DNA of 64,000 nucleotides, from contig ML213504.1 of the NCBI GenBank assembly GCA_004369045.1, forward strand, positions 901,508 to 965,507, in the 5' to 3' direction. This stretch comes from Heliocybe sulcata (lineage: Eukaryota > Basidiomycota > Agaricomycetes > Gloeophyllales > Gloeophyllaceae). This document shows positions 1 through 12,293 of the stretch, in pieces (position 1 is the first letter of the stretch; each line of letters starts with the position of its first letter). The translations under genes were made by a program, and so were the position numbers. The notes beneath the pieces are model-generated. The model was not told the origin of the DNA. It searched no databases and saw only the letters and a program-made list of their open reading frames with translations.

Positions 1-2077
1 AGCTGGAAACCAAAAGGTCAGTTGAATGAAGTACGATGAAGCGAGGTCTACGCACTTCCCGTCTAAATTCATGCACAGTCCATATTACGTTAGTCAATTA
101 TTACTTCCCAACTTGAAGCAACAATACCCACCCACTAAAACGTAATGAAACCATCAGTAACCGCGGAGTAATGAAAATAACTAGGACTTACTCATCAGCT
201 GCATCTTAAATGCGTCGCCGAGCAAGTCTATTGGATCATTGTTCAGTTGGCACGCATGTCGGACGGCCGGGTGGAACTCACCTCGCGCAGTCTTGTCGTC
301 CACCGCTCGCGTAATTGGCGCCAGAATCCAGATGCAGTCACATTTCTTCATGTACTCCTTCGCGATATTGTTGCGAGCGGCATTGGCATCAGCGACCCCG
401 GGCAAGTCGACCAGAATAGCGCCAGTCGAGAGCGCAGCCGAATTGCAGCGGACACGGACTTGGCGGATGAGAGGCCAGAAGGCGGCTTCGTCGCCGCCAT
501 CCTTTTCCTTTTCCCTCTTCTTGCTCGCGTCGCCCCTGAGCATGTCAAAAAAGCTTTGACCCTTGGACTTATCCTTCTTCTCCTCTTTATCCTTGGCCTT
601 GTCCTTCTTCTTCTTGTCACCCCGCTTCTGGTCCTTGGAGTCGATGTACTTGGAAATTTCTTTCCCGAAAGCTGTCGAATCTTTTGCGACGATATTCTTG
701 GTCGTACCCAAGATCCGAGCAATTTCTGCCGCGGACGGTGGTAAGTGAAAAATACATGAGTGAAGCCAGCAAAGGTACTCACTCGGATCGCGAGCAATGA
801 TCTGATCTACGGTCATGCGGATAAGGTCTTCTGCCTCGATCGATGGATAGACCGCGTGGACCTGGAATCAGTGAGCCATAATTCCGGGCTAGTTGTTTGT
901 ATATCTATATACCTTCTGCCATGCTACACCAGAATCACTTTTCAGGTCCTTCGTCCTCTTGAGATTGCCATCCTCGTCGACAAGGTCATCCAGCAAGACC
1001 GCCAGCTCTTGCTTCCACTCGGCTTCCGACAAGAAAGAGACGTCCGCGTTGACCGTCTTCTTGGGATGGTAGGCGATCTCGGTAACGACCGCGGTACATG
1101 CTGCGGGCATATTCAGTGCGATGTCCGACGATGGCTCAAAACTGGGCAAACCACTTACCTCTCATTCCGCTAGTCGGAACAATGTTGTCTGTAAGGGAGG
1201 GGTTCGGATCAGGGAGAATAACATCACGGGTCACTAGCGCATACCGTCAAGGATAGCATTCAAGATAGACGACTTCCCAGCACCAGTCGCTGCGGATGCC
1301 GTCAGAGCTGTTATATTTGGAGGTAGCAAGACATACCTCCACAAATGGCGATCATGGTAGTCGGAGAGCCTTGGCTCTCAAGACTAGCATCATACATGTA
1401 AGTCTCATGCGCATACAACGAGGCAATAATACGTACCTTTCTATCTCACGAAGCCATACCTCTTTCCGCAACTTGCTGCCCAACTCAATCTTGTCGATAC
1501 TGGCTTTCATAGCCTTGACCATTTTAGTACCTTCACTGAGCGCGGTCTCGGGCGAGTAGGGGATATCGTCGGAGGCTTCATAGACCTTGTAGCCGGTACG
1601 AGGGGCAGATTGCGCTTGTGGAACATCATCGCCCTCATGGAGTGGAACAGGCACGTCTTCGCCTTCATCCTTCTTCGGTGCCGAGGCGCTACTAGACGCG
1701 TCGTTGGATGGTCCTGCTTCTGCTGCGAGGTAGCCGGGTAGAGGAAGTCCTCTATCCAAGAACTGAGTGGCAATCAGTCTCACCCGATAAATAGTATGAA
1801 GCCAAACGGAGTTAACTCACGACGCGTGCAGCATCTATGGGCTCGGGCTTGATGTTATCCTTCGTGTCTTTCTGCAAGGCGTCAATAGAGTTTGTCGGAG
1901 ATAAAGGCTTGATCTTGAGTTCTGTAGGCTCGCGTTTAATGGAAGGCGCCGTAGACGACTGCCAGACGCGTCAAGAAGCGCGCTATTAAAGGAGTTGCCC
2001 ATTGTGCTTACTGATGCCGCGTTGCCCATTGTTCTTCGCGAGGCCGTGCCCGCAGCGATGTTCTCCTTATAGTCCAT
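1..2077 (-). CDS. SLIP-GC-like large GTPase (dynamin-type P-loop), 3' part beyond left edge
   Basis: The first ATG is at 2077-2075. A Ser/Lys-rich leader is followed by a spliced P-loop GATGAGKSS (about 1245-1310). Next come a G2-like ACTAVVTEI segment (about 1110) and a G3 motif VDLPGV (about 405). The G3 region is followed by a stretch resembling the SLIP-GC (nuclear GTPase) family of dynamin-related proteins. Between G2 and G3 lies a very lysine-rich insert (KKKKDKAKDKEEKKDK, about 580-650). Known family members bind GTP and are described as nuclear; the role of this fungal copy is not known. The coding frame is interrupted by short introns (for example a donor at 194-193, GTAAGT). A good branch point and acceptor sit at positions 20-3, so the next exon starts at about position 2 and the gene continues off the left end. 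I am confident of the GTPase class but less so of the individual exon ends. Confidence 0.8.
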
Positions 2078-2321
2078 CACGCACTGGGTGGCGAAGAGCC
2101 TAATTGATTAAGGCTGACGCGAGTGGGAAAGGAAGTGTGAAGAACAGAGGGGCGCCCGGAATGAGCGCGATTTGTTACAGAGGGACAAATAAGACCACAT
2201 AACGCGTTCTAATTAGCGCGTAGTCATGAACGCGGTACCGGACCACGTGCATGACATTCCCACATTATGCCACATGGCCTACTGTGGCTGTGGCTGCTCA
2301 GGCATCTCTTTGCTGGACTCT

Positions 2322-3110
2322 ATGGCCAAAAAACGAAAGGCCAACCTGACTACCAAACTGCCTGAACAGAAGTTAGATATCTCCGAAGAGGAGCAATGGC
2401 GCATAATCAATCAGTCAGGTATACTGCGCAAGATTGACGCGAAGACAGACTCGTCTATACCGGCGGGCGTAGAAGAGGAGGACGAGGACGGTGTATCGCT
2501 AGGCGAAGAGATATTTAACGCTCTTGTCTACATTACGCCCTGCTCGTTTCTTCTTCTCATGATGGAAATGTACGTTGCAACGAGTACTTGTCGCAATTGG
2601 AAGTCTGACGTGCGAGAAGACTGATACACTATCAATACGGCAAACGTCCGTCGTTCGACCAGCTAGTGAACCGCATGGTCTCCGGCGTCCCAAGTATGCA
2701 GAATTCTTGTCCTTTATTGTATCTCCACTGATACCCTGTAGTATTGTCCATCTTCGTATTCTATTGTACGAGTTGACCTTTGCCGACTTGGTTCGAATCT
2801 AACCAATAGCCACAGCGATACGCTACAAACAGCACCGGCGAACGCAGTTCATCCTCTTCCTGATGTCATTAGCTTCCGGAATTAGACTGATCTGGCTTGT
2901 CAACCGAGGGAATTGGCTTACAAACATGCGGCAGGTGAGTAGAAGCTCTCCTCGGCGTCCCTGATATGTTGACCTCTCTGCTTCCAGTGTCCACCTCTCG
3001 CCACTGCATGGATCTATACCATTGTTCAGCTCGACTTAGGGCCCGCTGTCCTGAGTTTGGGTATTGTCTTCAGCTGGGTCTGGTGGGCGGGTATGAAGCT
3101 AAACTACTGA
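2322..3110 (+). CDS. DUF7719-type small multi-pass membrane protein
   Basis: Five exons give one frame: 2322-2569, 2620-2693, 2742-2765, 2810 to about 2934, and a last exon ending at the stop 3108-3110. The protein has a basic start (MAKKRKANLTTK), an acidic stretch, and then conserved hydrophobic helices (EEIFNALVYITPCSFLLLM, ILIHYQYGKRPSF, and a C-terminal helix ending SWVWWAGMKLNY). I recognise this as the fungal DUF7719 family, whose function is unknown; an endoplasmic reticulum or other endomembrane location is only a guess from the helices. The ATG at 2226 is in the same frame and could be used instead, but the 2322 start fits the family better. The 5' end faces the divergent GTPase gene. 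Confidence 0.75.
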
Positions 3111-3441
3111 GACCGGGCCACAGTGGACAACGTGATATGTTTTAGGACCTGTATCCCTATAAACTACAACCTATAATACACTACATTTATGCATGCAAAA
3201 GACAATGAATCCATTTAAGCTGTCTCCTGCGTATGAACGATGCATTTGATGCATCTTATGAAAGCTTGATCTGCCTTGCGTGAACAGCCAACGGGGTGGT
3301 GCGCAAGACAGCAATCATAACAGAGAGCAGGACTGATGTCCATATACGCCCGATAATACGCCACAACACGGGTAGCGACCTTATACCCGAGCAGCACCTT
3401 ATACGGGCGAGAAGAAATAGAGGTAGGTATTGTCACGCATA
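3111..3441. other. Intergenic spacer between convergent genes
   Basis: This is the shared 3' side of the DUF7719 gene (plus) and the conserved hypothetical (minus). I see no coding or RNA signal in it. Confidence 0.5.
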
Positions 3442-4957
3442 TCAGACCCCTGGCCCTTCGTCAAATTCCTCTTTCAGGACCTCCACTTTGCGCTGAGGCA
3501 AGAGAGTTAGCACGAGTCATTTCTCGATAACTCCAATCTTACCCTATAAGTAGTGGCACGACTCTCCAGGACTGCTCTCAAGACTCGAATTTGCCACCTC
3601 AGCCTTTTGGAAGCGGTTCTCTGGATCACACCACTGTTGTCATCTATTCGCTGGCAGAATGCTTTATAGACTCGATCGTCTCGGGCGAAGTACCAGACCT
3701 TAGAGACGATTGACTCTGAGTCAGCGAGATACAAGAGCGGACGAGAGAGCGCACCGGTATTGGTTCACCTTCAATGGAGTCCAGGACTATCGACCACGCG
3801 CCCATCATAAGCAGATCGACAGTAGCATTCGCCACACTGGAGACCGACTATTAGAATGGAGGTGGAGGTGAACTCGCACGACTCACTAGTCCTCGAGAGC
3901 AGCTATCGCCTCAGCTTTTCCCAGTTCCCTTGTCGCAAAGTTCCTCACGGCAGATTCAGCTGTACTCACAGGCTTCTCTGCAGTGCCGGCCCGTAGTGCA
4001 GTCGCCACGGAAGATACTTGTGAATACACCCATCTGTCTCCTTCACTCATGACCAGGGTCTGGAGGAAGGAGGCGATTAAGTCGGTATACGACGCTTGAA
4101 GACCGTAATCAATAGCCAGTTTGAGATTCGTGCCTAGGTAATATGAGATTCAGATCCTCCGTCTTGCAACGAAAGCAAAATCACACACGCAGCGCTTTCA
4201 GGAGAGTCTTGGTAGCCGGCTCGGAGAAATCGTCGTCTGATAAATGGTTGATCCATCGAGAGAACGCTCCGAGTAGAATGATCTGGACGTCCTGATGTGA
4301 TCGTCCTATCCGCATCGCGTGGACCAGAGGTGTGGAGTTGCCGTGTTTCCTAAGGAGCAACTAATCAAAGGCTCAGTTGTTCGTGGACTTCCGAAGAAGG
4401 TCGATAGGTCTTACATGAAATGCACGATCCCGTACTTCCATGAGGAAAACAATGTCTTTCTTCTCGATTGCACGATACACCTCGAATGGCTACAGTAGAA
4501 TACGATTAAACGATGGCGCGGCACACGCATCAATGCTAGTTCGTACCTCTGGATCTTTCCATGGCCCCTTCCAATTGGATGCGTTGTTCAGGACAGAAAC
4601 CCGTTTCTTCGTCGGTGACCCAGAAGATGAAGTCGATGCTGCGCTACTCTTCCTAGTTCGCGGAGAGCCCGCCTTGTCCGATGACTCTTCCGGCTGAGAT
4701 TCTGTAGGGCTGGGACTCCTGCGGAGCTGTTTGATAATAGCATAGGGTGCTTCTCGTTCCGCGTCTCTCTGTATGAATGCTTCACTGACGTCAACGACGC
4801 GGAGGTAAGGTGAAGCGGGAAACGAACCTGAAGACGGCAGACGGGCTAGCAGACAAGGGTCACTTCCAAGCTTGGCTTTGGAAACCGGGTCAGAGTCAGC
4901 TGGCTGGTCTAACTGACGAAGAAGATGCGAGAGTATTGGAGCAAAGTTCATGGCCAT
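3442..4957 (-). CDS. Conserved basidiomycete hypothetical, helical and possibly ankyrin-like
   Basis: The frame runs from ATG 4957 through several short introns to a stop at 3442-3444. The N-terminal half is Ser/Lys-rich (KAGSPRTRKSSAAS). It is followed by PFEVYRAIEKKDIVFLMEV and HGNSTPLVHAMRIGRSHQDV, which resemble helix pairs of ankyrin-type repeats. The rest is helical, and the C-terminus is charged and probably coiled-coil (KVEVLKEEFDEGPGV). Splice sites at 4548/4490, 4414/4361 and 3716/3770 keep the frame open, which supports a real gene. I do not recognise the family and assign no function. It is divergent from the Dicer gene, with about 310 bp between the start codons. Confidence 0.65.
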
Positions 4958-5267
4958 TTGGCGCAGGTAATGTCGGAGACTTCAAGGGGGACAAAGGAGA
5001 CAACGCCACAGCAGGCAGAGCTGAAAGCGTACAGAGTTCTTGTTAGCACTGCGCATCTTCGCAACTGAGCAGTGCCCACAGACGAGTACGATTGCCGGTG
5101 CACTCGAGCTGACTCAAGCTGGTTTAAGGCACACAGTCAGATCCAAAATCGGGAACATAGCAAACACCGCCACAACCCTCAAGTTCGAAAGTCGAAAGCT
5201 TAAAGCAGTGAAAGCCCCCATCGTTCTTGACTCCGCCCACCATCTCGCAACATATCTCATACTGACC
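4958..5267. promoter_or_regulatory. Short bidirectional promoter region (hypothetical / Dicer)
   Basis: These 310 bp separate the two divergent start codons at 4957 and 5268. An in-frame extension of the Dicer ORF reaches back to 5040 but has no conserved sequence. I see no TATA box. The stretch is too short to encode a helicase domain. Confidence 0.45.
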
Positions 5268-8200
5268 ATGCTCAGCGTATGGAAGAAGGCTTGGAAAAAG
5301 TCGAAGGCTGCAGCGACGACGGATGTTCAGGACAACCAGGATCCCCAGCCAAGTGGAACTAGCTGGCCAGGTGCTCCCGTTGACGCTACTCCAGCGGTTC
5401 CACCTGATAACGGCGAGGGATGTATGCAAACTGAAGCTGCTCTACCGAGACACCAAAGGAGGAAGCTGGATCAGCTCGAGGACGCGTCTTCTGCTACCCC
5501 CGAGCGTCCTCTCAAAAGGCGTAAGGAAGCAGAAGGCCCCGAGTCCGAGCCTGCAACCAGCTTGCTTCAGCCGCGGGTCTCTGCTGATGTGATTCTTCCA
5601 AAGGAGATGGTCATTCTCTACGAGTTCTCCCCGCCATCAGAAGAAGCTACTCTCCTGAAGCGCGTACTGGCAATACAGCCCCCGGTCGCATCTTTGAGTT
5701 CTTGGCCTCGGTATGCCCGTGATATTCTACACGCTGCTGGATCTTGTGGCTCCGACTTGGTTTGGCGGTATGCGTGTGCAGATGAGATTGCCCAAGACTC
5801 CCTTGGACAGTCTCATCTTGCTGCACGACCTATTGATGACGAGCTATTTCGTCAGATTGTCCGTGACTGGCACTACACCAGCCCTAATCTAGACGCACTT
5901 TCTTCCGAGAAGAATGTGTCCGACAAGTTCGCCAAACTAGTACAGATACTGAGAGCATTTGAAGCCCAAGGCACACAATTCCGTGTCATAGTCTTCGGTG
6001 TGTGAAAGGTCACATTGGTGATGGCAATGAACTAAAAAATGGACCAGTGCAGCACAGAATCACAGCCGCTGTGTTAGTCGACTTGATTCGCATGGTCAAG
6101 GACTTGTCGACCTTCATCCGTCCTCAAGCACTCATCAGCCATGATCAAGAAGAGCAGGTAAGCTTGCCAACATATTCTTCTCATGTCTAACTAATGTGCG
6201 TCTCGAGCAAAACATTATGCGCGACTTCGCCGAAGGGCGATACAATCTGCTCCTAGCCACAAAATCGATGGAAGACCTCGATATCCCCAAAGTGGACGTG
6301 GTAATCCGGTTCGTACAGTTGTATCTATGCTTTCTAACCAACGCTGACGTCCCTTCAGGTTTGACCTCTTCGAAAGTCAAGTCTCTTATGCATATTCTCG
6401 TGCATGCTTACGAGGCCCTGACCCCCATCTCATCCACTTGGTCGAAAACGGAAATGACGTCCATCGCCGTATACTATCCGACGTTTCTCCCTCCACAATT
6501 GCCGTCAAAACATGGATGTTTCGTATGTCAAGTCAAGAAGGCGCCATTCCACCATCCACCATCCACGAGAGTACCGATCCTTATCGGTCGGACGACGAGG
6601 ACGCGGGTTGTATGGGACCATGCATAACCGATCCGTGTACGAGCGGTAGAATCTATCACCGTGATGCAACGGCCGTCTTGCTCCGCTTCCTCGCGAGATC
6701 CGGGTCCTCTCACGAAGAGAATAGTACTATTTTCCACTATCGGCGAATGGACGGGTCGGAGAGCAACAAAGCAGAATACGTCTGTTCGATACGTCTTCCT
6801 GGGGTCAAGTCGCACGTTGTTACTGGTGACCCCTGTGATTCCATTGCACATGCTCGTCGGTTAGCGTGTTACAACGCCTGTCGGGAACTCGGCGAGCTCG
6901 GCTCCCTGGATTACCGCATTCTCCCCAGGCCGACACATGTTGTTCGTATAGATGATCCCGAGCATCAACGCCTGATGAACCACCAGCAGAATGCGCATAA
7001 CGGAACTCGAAAATATCCCCGCAAGTGCCCTGACTTCTGGTTGAACTCTAGGTCCGTTGGATGGGATCATGTATATCCCACCGTCATCTCCGTGCGCGGA
7101 GACGAAGCGTCCAGCCATGGGCCTATAGTGATGTTGACGCGGCTGCCTCTACCCTCTCTTTCATCTACCAAGCTCTTCTACATTGGCGTCCCTATAGCTG
7201 TCCAATTCTCTCGTGCAGCTCAGCTTACTCTCGATGGGGAGAAGCTCCGGCAAGCGCATGCCTACACCATGAGGGTGTGCAAAGGTATCATGAATAGGGC
7301 CATGGACTACCCGCTCCAGAACATGCCTTACTTGCTGCTTCCTCTGGACCGAAAATGGCTTGAAGCGCATTCAAGCCCGGCCGACAGCATAGTACTTCCA
7401 AGTGTAGAGGATGATATCCCTTGGAATCAAGTAGAGCTCGCAGTCGAGAAGGCAGTCATCCCTTTGCGCTATGGGAGCGTCCAAGAGGTCGAGCAGGACG
7501 TGGAGGACGCCGTCATCCAAGACAGATGGGTAGAGTTTACCAGGAGGTATGAGGTGAACACGGTCAGAGGCGACCTGTCGCCACTGAGTGCACCGACTGA
7601 CAGTCCTGTGAATGCTTTCCCTAGTTGTCTCTGTTTCCAGTCTGACGAGTTCCGCCATAGCGCGAAGCGGGATACCCAACCTTCGTGGCTTACTGCGAAG
7701 CGCGACGTAAGGGTTTTGACAGGTTGAAGAGCCACGAACAACCCTTGATCGAGATCAAACGATTGTCTCCCCTCCTTAACCGCCTGAATCCCTCAACACG
7801 ACCGTGGACCGAATCAACCAAGGCAACTGCCAAATGTAAGCCCTGTCCACAACACATCACAACGTTGCTGACCGTCGTGAGACAGATCTCATTCCGGAGC
7901 TATGTGTCAAACATACTATCCCTGCCAGGTCAGTGCGGATATCACAGCACCCAGGTAACGCCTGATGGTAATTCTATTCTAGTACATTCCGGACAGCACT
8001 TCTCTTACCATCAATCACGCGAAGAATCAATGACATGCTTCTCGTCAAAGAACTCAACGCGAAGCTGTTCGATCACTGCCTCCGCGAAGACTTGCTGCAT
8101 ACAGCGATCACCGCACCTTCTGCTGGGTTTGAGTTTGACTACGAACGTCTAGAGCTGTTAGGTCAGATTTACGTCAATTGCTCGACCTCGAATGATCTTG

Positions 8201-10031
8201 CTGACATTTCCAACAAAGGGGATGCCTATCTCAAATACCTGTCTTCGGTTTATCTCTTTGTGACAAATCCGCAGAAACACGAAGGGGCTCTCCATCACGC
8301 GCGGCAGCGAATCATTAGTAACAAGTCCTTATTGGAATACGCAGACAGCGCTGGGCTGCCTCCGTTCATTCAATCAAAACCCTTTGTGGCTAAATTGTGG
8401 CAGCCTCTCGATGGAGCCATCCACTCGGACAACACCAGGCCGGGCCCCAGCACTGTCGAGCAGCAGGGAGCTGCAAACCCTCCTAGCGCCGCCGACCGAC
8501 CTATCTCACCTGCCGAGCCGGAAACCGTGCCGGCGAAGTCCAAAAGGTCAAAGCGGAAACGGCAGCTCGATGAACAGGGCATTCAATGGTTGGGAGACAA
8601 AGCAAGTATATTCATCGCGTCATCTCCTTTCACAGCTCACTTGATACATAGGCCGTAGCAGACGTCGCGGAAGCGATAATCGGAGCCGGGTACATGACCG
8701 GCGGTCGCGAGGTAGCTCTGAAAGTCACCAAAGCGCTCAACATACCCGTTCCGCGTATCGACCGGTGGGAGGACTTTGGTAGGAAGCCGCTGGCCGTCGC
8801 GCCGGAAACGGTCTCGAAATTGAAACCAGGTCGCATCGACGCTGTCGAGCGTATCATCGGGCATAAATTCCAGCGCCCCCAGTTTCTTGCTCAAGCCTTG
8901 GTATCTAGTTCACCATGCGCAAATGCTTTTATACTTATTGACTGGTGCTAGACGCATACATCCGTGCAAGGCTACGACATGACCTCCTACGAACGTCTAG
9001 AGTTCCTCGGGGACGCGATTCTTGACTTCAGTAGGTCATGTCCAGGTTGCATGGTGGATCAGGCTTACAATCATTGCTAGTGGTAATCCGTCATCTGTAT
9101 TTCAGGGAAACACAACTGTCGCCTGGAGGATTGACACTATTGAAAGTAGGCTATATCACTATGCCAGACCCTTCTTCCTATTGAACTCTGACCTCCTTAA
9201 TTTGCCAGGGTGCCATGGTTTCCAACTCGGCTCTTGCTGCCCTATGTGTTTGGTCTGGTCTCCATCGACATCTTCTTTTCGAGTCGAAAGAGCTTGCGAG
9301 CAGCATCCAGACGTACGAAGCGCAGCTGAAAGTGCGACAGGATACGGAGTACGCGGAGGCGGATCTGGAGGGTCGTTCTCCAGGGCAATATTGGTTGGAC
9401 ATCGAGCCTCCAAAGGTCAGGGCGTTGCCTTTCGAGTCATTGCCAGTTCGTACTAATCCGAGTCATTCAGGCTCTGTCAGACGTCGTTGAGTCGATCATC
9501 GGGGCCATATACATCTCCGACAATTTCTCGCCTGTCGGATCTGAAGCATTTTTTGTCAAGGTCCTCAGGCCATTTTACGACAAGCACATTACCCTGAAGA
9601 CGTTGTCGCATCATCCAACGAAAACTCTGTTCGAGCTGTTCCAAGCTGAGGGCTGCCACGAGTTCGAGATGGTAAAGCAGCAGGTACAACCAGATGCTTC
9701 CGAAGAGATAGTTGAAGGCAGACAACAGATGACGCGTTGCGAAGGTTGGTGTCTCACTGATGCCGACATGACTCTTCATTCTAATTTCCGACTATCAGTC
9801 GTTGTGCATGACACCATCTTGGCGGCTGCGGCATCAACCTCCAGCTTCAGTGCATCGAGGAGGGCGTCTTTCTGCGCACTAGACGCTCTTGAAGGTGATC
9901 CAGACTTCATGAGACGGACTTGCAACTGCCGGTTGCAGTCACAAGTTCGCCATGCTGTGAAGAAGGCGCTGAAGGATATATGGCGGGACGAGGGTGATGA
10001 CGAGGTGGTGGAGGCAGTGCTAGCAGGATGA
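5268..10031 (+). CDS. DCL: Dicer-like ribonuclease III lacking helicase lobe 1
   Basis: Fourteen exons keep one frame of 4,074 nt (1,357 residues): 5268-5997, 6048-6157, 6208-6308, 6359-7607, 7661-7835, 7886-7928, 7983-8161, 8219-8605, 8659-8900, 8952-9030, 9081-9145, 9209-9415, 9471-9744 and 9799-10031. Domain order: basic low-complexity leader (1-110), helicase lobe 2 (about 235-340), Dicer dimerisation domain (about 410-500), platform/PAZ-like region (about 540-780), RNase IIIa (ERLELLGDA near 858 and DVAEAIIGA near 993, with a long Pro/Lys-rich insert between), RNase IIIb (ERLEFLGDA near 1088 and DVVESIIGA near 1193), and a weak C-terminal dsRNA-binding-like region. Both RNase III halves keep the Glu/Asp catalytic set, so dsRNA cleavage into small RNAs is expected. 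Walker A and DECH motifs are absent. The helicase motif VI region reads YSRACLRG, without a clear QxxGRxxR. The exon 8/9 junction is the least certain. Confidence 0.93.
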
Positions 10032-10263
10032 AAGGGTTCACGACGTCTCCTATTCTCCCAGAACCAGGTGTAAAAGAGTAGGGATTGTATTGATTAATGA
10101 GGCCGAGTATGCTTCCTCTACGTGGGTGATGACGTCTATTGGTCTAGCGCGAATTCTAGTGCCCCAGCATGCCAGTCCTTTACTGCGCACCAGCGCCTGA
10201 CTTCTGCCTGGAAAAGCTGGGTCAGGAGACCTACGCCAAAGATAGGACGCACTATGAACGGAC

Positions 10264-10531
10264 TCACAGCTGGAACACGGCAGCCACAAAAGGGATAGAG
10301 AAGCCGAACCCGAGGTAAAGAGCAACCTTGGTCGCAAACGCAGGCTTGCGCGAGAACGAGAAGGGGACAGACTGACCACGACAATTTTGGGGTCAGCAGA
10401 CGTCATGAGAGGCGATTCGGAGGGCGTACATGCTCGGGACCGTGGCCGTGCGCCAGGCGGACCTGGACGCGCTGGGCGCCGCGGAAGGCCTGCTGGCGAA
10501 GGAGAGGAGAGCGGGCGAGGATGGACTGCAT
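10264..10531 (-). CDS. COX8: Cytochrome c oxidase subunit VIIc / Cox8 homologue
   Basis: There are two exons: 10531-10430 (34 codons) and 10371-10264 (35 codons plus stop), split by a 58-bp intron. The 69-residue product starts with a mitochondrial presequence (MQSILARSPLLRQQAFRG). It continues with the family signature VPFSFSRKPAFATKVALYLG, which leads into a single membrane helix ending PFVAAVFQL. Subunit VIIc/Cox8 is a one-helix nuclear-encoded subunit of respiratory complex IV in the inner mitochondrial membrane. Length, presequence and helix all match. The gene is convergent with the Dicer gene. An overlapping 181-codon frame on the same strand is only read-through of the intron and is not the product. 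Confidence 0.88.
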
Positions 10532-11192
10532 GCTTGGGCGGGGAGCTGGATTGGAGGAGAGTACAAGTTGCGATTGGAAAGCGCGCGGCCGACACCTATT
10601 GGGTCGGAGCAAACGGGAATGCCACGTGCGACGCTTCGGGTACTGTAGGGTCGGGAGGGTCAGGAAGGATTACCGTACTTACGGCGGCGGTGCGGCGGTA
10701 AAGGGACACATCGATCGACCCAAGTACCGCTACCGCCATTCCCAATTAATGAAGCAGGAGATAGCAACTGCAGCGCATCGACATCTTTCGTTACGTATAT
10801 TACAACGGATCCTGGTCGCAATCCAGCAAATATATCGAACCCTCGGCTCGCTCATGAAGGTAAAGTTAGCATAGCCTCACGAAAATCAGATCCGATTCAG
10901 CGACGGCGAACAACGCCCAAGATCCATTTCAGCCTTTATTCAATATTCAGGGCCGCGCCCCGCGTAAGCGCTGCGCTCTCATGGGCGCACATTTGGCTCA
11001 ACCGATAGAACGGAATATCTAGAGATTCCTATGGGGCGCCGTAGGCAGATCCAAGATGTAGCGAAATCTGCGCCGTCTTAGACTTGCTGGCGGACGTTTC
11101 CTCAGTGACTCCGAGTAGGCGGGCAACGGGAGTTCACAGGGAGACTTGTGTAGGGTCCCGATAGCGTTGGCAGTGGCCCCCCCAAGCTTCGC
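10532..11192. other. Intergenic, no gene seen
   Basis: This is the upstream side of the Cox8 gene. Short open frames exist on both strands (for example at 10521-10874), but none shows splice-consistent extension, a protein signature or compositional bias that I would trust. Confidence 0.4.
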
Positions 11193-12293
11193 ATGTCAGC
11201 TTTTCGGGCATCTCCGTATGTAAAGACTTACTCAATCGAGTAATTTACATCTGATCGAGAGATCTCGCGCTCGAGCTCAAGAATTTCTAAGTAAGTCCGT
11301 TCTTTACCCTGGTTGTAGTATTCATCTGGCAACATGTACCATCGCTTTATGATTGTCTCAGAGGAACCAGGGACTATACTACAGACACAGGGTATACCTC
11401 TTGACCCTTCAGTCGAAGACAATCCTGTTCCTGGGCCATCTCGCCACCGTAGTTCATCCCACGGACACGGAGCGTTCTCTTCCAATCCAACGCGCTTCAA
11501 CCAGCTGAATTTTCAATCATATGATGGCCAGAATACGAGACGAGCTAGTTTCCGACATGTGTCATTTTCGGCGCCGTCTACAGGCTCCTTTCAACTCGAA
11601 AGTATCCCCACAGTGTCGTCCTTCAGCCCTTTGTCCTTTAACACCGAGGGAATCGCTGGATCAGCGTCCCGGAACAACTATGGAAGTTGACCTGGAGACA
11701 CTGAAATTGTATCGGGTCTCCTGCAGGTGCATATAACCGTCCGAGAGCGTTACAGATAGCCTAGGGCCAGGATACGAAGAGGTTCAGCCACTCACTTATG
11801 CCGGATTCGTCAAGTCTTACTTCATCAGGCAGGTGGCTGCGTGGGAATCCTCAATTTCGGGAGCCACTGCCAGCGCTCTCGAAAGTCTTCACAAGACTAC
11901 GCCGTCTCCGTCCCGTTCTCTGTAGACCTCCCTGTGGCCAACCGGTTGAGGAGGGCGGGTTATGCTGTACATCATAGATGGGCATTTCCCGAGCCTGTTG
12001 CAACCATTTATTTAGGCAGAGGACTGTACGAGTTGGAACACAGCCAGACGGCGTCCCGGCCAGGACAGAACCTTGAGTTTGGCTCGCGAAGGTCTCGATA
12101 TTACGGTATTATTGTCTGGTATCTCGTTCCTTCGTGTCGTAAACAACAAGCTCCTTCGAAACGTCGCAACGGGACTCCGCGCGCCGTAAAAATCGACATT
12201 CAAGCCCCACTGATTCGAACGGCGTCAGAACTTACCATCCTCATTATTTCACGCTGCGCACCTCGAGGCGGTCCAGTGAAGCGAAGCACATAA
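11193..12293 (+). CDS. Possible Ser-rich hypothetical protein (weak model)
   Basis: A frame can be carried through four introns. ATG 11193 (MSAFRASP) joins, through a GTATGT donor, to SRARAQEFLK. From there it runs to a Ser-rich exon (about 11384-11683), then GYEEVQPLTYAGFVKSYF, then WAFPEPVATIYLGRGLYEL, and reaches a stop at 12291-12293. The donors and acceptors are acceptable and the last exon has a plausible mix of residues. I recognise no domain, and the internal donor near 11684 (GTTGAC) is weak. It could be a real lineage-specific gene, a decayed gene, or chance. Confidence 0.28.

Noticed and set aside
2791-2809. tRNA B-box-like GTTCGAATC with flanking TTGGTT/AACCAA inverted repeat
   Set aside because: It lies inside a 44-bp intron of the DUF7719 gene. 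No A box, acceptor stem or anticodon arm fits at a tRNA distance.
10050-10595. 181-codon minus-strand open frame over the Cox8 gene
   Set aside because: It is a different reading that includes the Cox8 intron. The two-exon Cox8 model has a presequence and a family signature.
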